This document shows positions 12,358 through 15,472 of a DNA stretch of 15,472 bases, one piece after another; position 1 is the stretch's first letter, and every line of letters starts with the position of its first letter. The notes below the pieces were generated by a model. That model worked only from the letters and a program-made list of their open reading frames with translations, had not been told where the DNA came from and made no database searches. The DNA comes from Erysipelotrichaceae bacterium (GTDB lineage: Bacteria; Bacillota_I; Bacilli_A; Erysipelotrichales; Erysipelotrichaceae): contig JABUSI010000087.1 in NCBI GenBank assembly GCA_021442745.1, positions 1 through 15,472 of the forward strand. The letters run 5' to 3'. Position numbers and translations under genes: made by a program.

Positions 12358-12385
12358 TGATGAAAAAAGGAAAAATACGTACAAT
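12357..12385 (+). promoter_or_regulatory. Candidate promoter of the bgl-PTS operon
   Basis: TACAAT at 12380-12385 is the best -10; the -35 at 17 bases is only CTGATG (12357-12362, 3/6 match) and begins at the third operator half-site. A weak -35 would fit a regulated promoter. The GGAAAGGA ribosome-binding site follows at 12411-12418. Other AT-rich hexamers nearby make the exact promoter uncertain. Confidence 0.4.
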
Positions 12386-12425
12386 GATATTGTAAAAGAC
12401 AAAATAGTCTGGAAAGGAAACGAAT

Positions 12426-13931
12426 ATGAAATACAAAACAAATCCTGTATTTCCTAAGAACTTCTTCTGGGGTGCTTCCAGTGCTGCATGGCAGGTGGAA
12501 GGCGCAACTTTGGAAGGGGGAAGAACACAAGCTATCATCGACTTGAATTCCCAAACCAAGAAGCCGTTTACCGATAACAGTATTGCGGCTGACCACTATC
12601 ATCACTACAAGGAAGACGTAGCGCTGATGAAGGAATGCGGTTTCACTTCTTACCGGTTCTCCTTCTCCTGGAGCCGTATTATCCCGCAGAAGGGTGTAAT
12701 CAATCCGGAAGGTATTGCGTTCTACAACAACCTGATTGACGAATTGGTTGGTGCAGGTATTACGCCGATTGTTACGTTGTATCACTATGATATGCCTTGC
12801 TGGGTAGATGAATTGTATGGCGGCTGGCATAACCGTGCCATCATTGATGAATTTGACTTCTACTGCCGTACGTGTTTTGAAAACTTCGGTGACAGAGTAA
12901 AGTACTGGTTGAGTATCAATGAACAGAACATGCAGATCGTGTACGGTGACTGGCTGGGTGTTTCCAAGGGTTGTACCGACTGGTTCAAGGAAAAGTGGGA
13001 TATCAACCATATCATGAACTTATGTCATGCCAAGGCTGTTATCGCTTGCCACGAAATGGTAGAAGGCGGTAAGATCGGTCCGGTTCCGGGTTATGTTCCG
13101 ATTTATCCGAAGAGCTGCAAACCGGAAGACCAGATTGCGGCAATGAATGCGGAAGAACTGACACAGAAGATCTGGGATGACCTGTATTACTTCGGAGAAT
13201 ACAACGGTTTCGTAAAGAGCTACTGGAGAGAACATGACATTACTCCGGATATCCGTGAAGGCGATATGGAACTGATCAAGCAGGCAAAGATCGATTTCTT
13301 TGCGATCAACTGCTATCGTTCTGACGTAGGTATGGCACCGGATAACACGTATTTACAGGAAATCGGTCTGAACAAATACGGCCGTAAGGGTGAATTCGTT
13401 TACACCAATATTCCGGGTGAATATGCGCTGGATCGTAACAAGTATGTAGAAACAACTGACTGGGACTGGCACATTGACGGTACCTGCATGCGGTATACCA
13501 TGCGTTATATGTGGGATCACTATCATTTACCAATGGTTATCACGGAAGCCGGTTTCGGTGCTCATGAAGACCTGGACGAAAACGGAGAAATCCATGATGA
13601 TTACCGTATCGATTACCTGAGAGATTACATCTATAACTTAGGTCTGGCAATCTCTGACGGTGTCGAAGTCATGGGATTCAACCCATGGAGTTTCACCGAC
13701 CTGTTGTCTACCGGTAACGGTATGGCGAAGCGTTACGGTCTGGTATTCGTTAATACGACGGATGACGAATTGCGCGACTTGAAGCGTTATAAGAAAGATT
13801 CTTTCTACTGGTATCAGAAATTAATCAAATCCAACGGTCAGGAATGGGGAAAAGATATGTCTGACTGGAAGGATTTCAACAGAACATCTGAAATTGCCAG
13901 CGATTTGAAAGCAAAGGGAGTTAAAGACTAA
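12426..13931 (+). CDS. 6-phospho-beta-glucosidase (GH1)
   Basis: This GH1 retaining glycosidase hydrolyses 6-phospho-beta-glucosides delivered by the PTS into glucose 6-phosphate and an aglycone or glucose, in the cytoplasm. The 501 residues show the GH1 start FPKNFFWGASSAAWQVEG (9-26), YRFSFSWSRI (76-85), acid/base Glu166 in SINEQN and nucleophile Glu374 in ITEAG (usually ITENG). The phosphate-binding set of phospho-GH1 enzymes is present: Ser428, Lys435 and Tyr437 in STGNGMAKRYG. The Trp that 6-phospho-beta-galactosidases have after that Ser is Thr429 here, favouring a glucoside. It is the first gene of a two-gene operon with a PTS EIIBC 33 bases downstream and is divergent from an RpiR regulator. 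The ATG has GGAAAGGA 7 bases upstream. Confidence 0.9.
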   Translation: MKYKTNPVFPKNFFWGASSAAWQVEGATLEGGRTQAIIDLNSQTKKPFTDNSIAADHYHHYKEDVALMKECGFTSYRFSFSWSRIIPQKGVINPEGIAFYNNLIDELVGAGITPIVTLYHYDMPCWVDELYGGWHNRAIIDEFDFYCRTCFENFGDRVKYWLSINEQNMQIVYGDWLGVSKGCTDWFKEKWDINHIMNLCHAKAVIACHEMVEGGKIGPVPGYVPIYPKSCKPEDQIAAMNAEELTQKIWDDLYYFGEYNGFVKSYWREHDITPDIREGDMELIKQAKIDFFAINCYRSDVGMAPDNTYLQEIGLNKYGRKGEFVYTNIPGEYALDRNKYVETTDWDWHIDGTCMRYTMRYMWDHYHLPMVITEAGFGAHEDLDENGEIHDDYRIDYLRDYIYNLGLAISDGVEVMGFNPWSFTDLLSTGNGMAKRYGLVFVNTTDDELRDLKRYKKDSFYWYQKLIKSNGQEWGKDMSDWKDFNRTSEIASDLKAKGVKD

Positions 13932-13964
13932 TACAGTCTTGCAAAATAAGAAAGGGAAATAAAA

Positions 13965-15335
13965 ATGGCTAAAAATTACAAGCAAATGGCTGCTGACATT
14001 ATGGAAGCAGTCGGTGGTGAAGGCAACGTCTCCAGCGCTTCCCACTGTATGACTCGTCTGCGTTTGAACCTGAAAGATCCAAGCAAGCTGAACGTAGAAG
14101 AAGCAAAGAAGATTACAGGCGTATTGAATGTTATCGTTCAGAACGGTGAACATCAGTTCGTTATCGGTCAGGATGTACCGAGCCTGTATGAAGAAGTATC
14201 CAAGTTTGACATCCAATTGGGCGGCACGGTAGATGATGCAGAAGCTGCTAAGGCTGACAAGGAAGCTGCAGGCGGACCTGTTGCGACCGCATTGTCCTTC
14301 ATCGGCGGTACCTTCTCACCGGTTATCCCGGTATTGGTTGCCGGCGGTTTGATGGGTGCTGTATTAACACTGTTGACGACGGTATTCGGTGTTTCTGCTG
14401 AATCCGGAACCTATCAGGTTATTTCCGCAATCAACCAGGCTACTTTCTGGTTCCTGCCGATCTTCATTGGTTTCTCTGCTGCAACAAGATTGAAATCCAA
14501 TGGATATTTAGGAGCTTTCTTAGCTGCTATCTTATTGTACGTTACGAATAATCCTCTGACAGATTCTTCTTTCTTAGGTATTCCTGTTACAACGGTTGGT
14601 TACAACGCAACAGTATTCCCAATCATCCTGGGTTGCCTGTTCATGTCTGTTGTATATCGTTTCTTGCAGAAGGTTATGCCGATTTCTCTGCGTACCATCT
14701 TCGTTCCGTTGCTGACAATGTTAGTAACTGTTCCTGTTACATTGATCGCTTTGGGTCCGATCGGCGGATGGGCAGGTACCTTATTGGCTAATGCCGTATT
14801 CGCAATCTACAGAGCAGTTCCTGCTGTTGCGGTTGCCTTGATCGGTGCTTTGACATGCTGGATGGTATTCTTCGGTATGAACAATGCGACATATCCTATC
14901 GTATTCGCTTTGTTGGCTGAAGTTGGTTCTGACCCATTGATCTGTGCAGGTATGGCTCCTGCTAACGTAGCTGTCGGCGGTGCTTGTCTGGCTGTTGCGT
15001 TAATCGCTAAGAAGGCAGAAGAAAAGTCTGTTGCTACCGGTGCCGGTATCACTGCATTGTGCGGTATTACCGAACCAGGTGTTTACGGTGTATTGTTCGT
15101 CAAGAAGTATCCGTTGATCGGCGCTATGGTCGGCGGCGGATTGGGCGGCTTGATCTGCGGTCTGTTCGGCGGTACACAATACGTTATTTCTACTCCTGGT
15201 TTCATCTCTGCTCCGGCTTACATTGCTCCGGACGGAACATGGGGTAACTTCTATCTGATGCTGGCAGTTATGGTTATCGCAACCGCTGTTGCTTTCGCTG
15301 TAACTTACGTATTGGGTAAGAAGGTAGAAAAGTAA
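13965..15335 (+). CDS. PTS system EIIBC component, beta-glucoside/sucrose/trehalose (Glc superfamily) type
   Basis: This membrane permease takes up and phosphorylates a sugar, probably a beta-glucoside. The 456 residues begin with an EIIB domain (about 1-85) with the phosphorylated Cys28 in ASHCMTRLRL and the GVLNVIVQNGEHQFVIGQDV segment. After an Ala/Glu-rich linker (about 88-104) comes the EIIC membrane domain with about 8-10 hydrophobic segments (FSPVIPVLVAGGLM, WFLPIFIGFSAATRLKSNGYL) and the substrate-site loop GITEPGVYGV at 367-376. There is no fused EIIA, so it must take phosphate from a Crr-like EIIA encoded elsewhere. The substrate is inferred from the GH1 partner. AAAGGGA (13951-13957) precedes the ATG. 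The Ala/Val codons are rich in GCT and GTT, as in highly expressed genes. Confidence 0.93.
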   Translation: MAKNYKQMAADIMEAVGGEGNVSSASHCMTRLRLNLKDPSKLNVEEAKKITGVLNVIVQNGEHQFVIGQDVPSLYEEVSKFDIQLGGTVDDAEAAKADKEAAGGPVATALSFIGGTFSPVIPVLVAGGLMGAVLTLLTTVFGVSAESGTYQVISAINQATFWFLPIFIGFSAATRLKSNGYLGAFLAAILLYVTNNPLTDSSFLGIPVTTVGYNATVFPIILGCLFMSVVYRFLQKVMPISLRTIFVPLLTMLVTVPVTLIALGPIGGWAGTLLANAVFAIYRAVPAVAVALIGALTCWMVFFGMNNATYPIVFALLAEVGSDPLICAGMAPANVAVGGACLAVALIAKKAEEKSVATGAGITALCGITEPGVYGVLFVKKYPLIGAMVGGGLGGLICGLFGGTQYVISTPGFISAPAYIAPDGTWGNFYLMLAVMVIATAVAFAVTYVLGKKVEK

Positions 15336-15354
15336 AAAAACCACGGTTTTACCG

Positions 15355-15389
15355 AGTGAATCGTTCCTTGTGAGCGGTTCACTTTTTTT
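15355..15389 (+). terminator. Intrinsic terminator of the bgl-PTS operon
   Basis: A 12-bp stem with two G-U pairs (15355-15366/15372-15383, outer arms AGTGAATCG/CGGTTCACT) has loop CTTGT and is followed by a run of seven T (15383-15389). Confidence 0.88.
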
Positions 15390-15425
15390 GTGCGAAAAAT
15401 CGTATAAAAAAAATAAAAATAATTA

Positions 15426-15453
15426 TTGTGTTTTCGGGGGTATTATGTATAAT
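15426..15453 (+). promoter_or_regulatory. Promoter of a gene beyond the window's right edge
   Basis: -35-like TTGTGT (15426-15431), a 16-base spacer and a consensus -10 TATAAT (15448-15453) lie in a very AT-rich stretch after the terminator. No coding start is seen before base 15472. Confidence 0.5.
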
Positions 15454-15472
15454 TGATTTGTGTTTATTTAAC

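Noticed and set aside
12303..13010. Upstream extension of the RpiR-family gene giving a protein of about 509 residues
   Set aside because: The extra part runs antisense through the first third of the GH1 gene and the operator region, and does not resemble a protein domain. The RpiR family starts at the Met at 12302.
13924..13940. Small hairpin AAGACT/AGTCTT between bglA and the PTS gene
   Set aside because: Only six AT-rich base pairs and no T tract; too weak to call a terminator or processing site.
13821..14216. 131-codon open frame antisense to the bgl/PTS junction
   Set aside because: It is the complement of two well-supported genes, with no ribosome-binding site or recognisable domain. 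The same holds for the many other antisense frames across the window.
1..15472. CRISPR arrays, tRNA or rRNA genes, insertion sequences, attachment sites, toxin-antitoxin pairs
   Set aside because: No regularly spaced repeats, cloverleaf-like segments, transposase or integrase motifs, or paired small toxin/antitoxin frames were found by reading both strands.

Overview
The window looks like an ordinary low-to-moderate-GC Bacillota chromosome segment, most likely from the Erysipelotrichia or a neighbouring class. This assignment is an inference. It rests on the delta subunit of RNA polymerase (rpoE), a DUF1934 gene overlapping argS, a MurZ-type second MurA, a DarA/PstA c-di-AMP receptor, a zinc-type L31 and strong purine-rich Shine-Dalgarno sites. 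No phage genes, insertion sequences, CRISPR arrays, tRNAs or rRNAs are visible. Codon use looks fairly uniform, with somewhat more GCT/GTT-rich, high-expression-like codons in the PTS gene at the right end.

Layout. Positions 1-770 hold the 3' end of ychF and then darA, closed by a terminator. Positions 775-1645 hold a minus-strand PfkB-fold protein whose catalytic GAGD motif is eroded. It is divergent from ispF and an HD-domain phosphohydrolase (1743-3468). A promoter region of about 180 bp then drives DUF1934, argS and rpoE (3628-6107). A minus-strand intracellular GH29 alpha-L-fucosidase (6109-7389) is divergent from a 1-phosphofructokinase-family kinase, which sits in a tight pair with murA (murZ type; 7526-9737). 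A minus-strand WYL regulator (9726-10706) is divergent from a small stand-alone HIRAN-like protein (10794-11087). Next comes rpmE (L31) with its own promoter and a hairpin leader. The right end is a beta-glucoside module: a minus-strand RpiR-family regulator divergent from a GH1 6-phospho-beta-glucosidase and a PTS EIIBC permease, with a clear inverted-repeat operator between them. A terminator and the promoter of an unseen downstream gene close the window.

How the genes work together. The order argS-rpoE-murA(murZ)-rpmE is recalled from Bacillus subtilis, where pyrG, spo0F, fba, tal, glpX and rho lie between the same markers. Here those genes are absent, and carbohydrate or regulatory genes sit in the gaps. 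The beta-glucoside module is self-contained for uptake and phosphorylation (EIIBC), hydrolysis (GH1) and control (RpiR), but it needs an EIIA from elsewhere.

No clearly new multi-gene system is evident. The items most worth a second look are the PfkB-fold protein with a broken catalytic motif, the divergent WYL/HIRAN pair with repeated TGTACA sites, the RpiR operator with a possibly leaderless regulator mRNA, the hairpin touching the rpmE ribosome-binding site, and an IspF with altered residues in its C-terminal motif.
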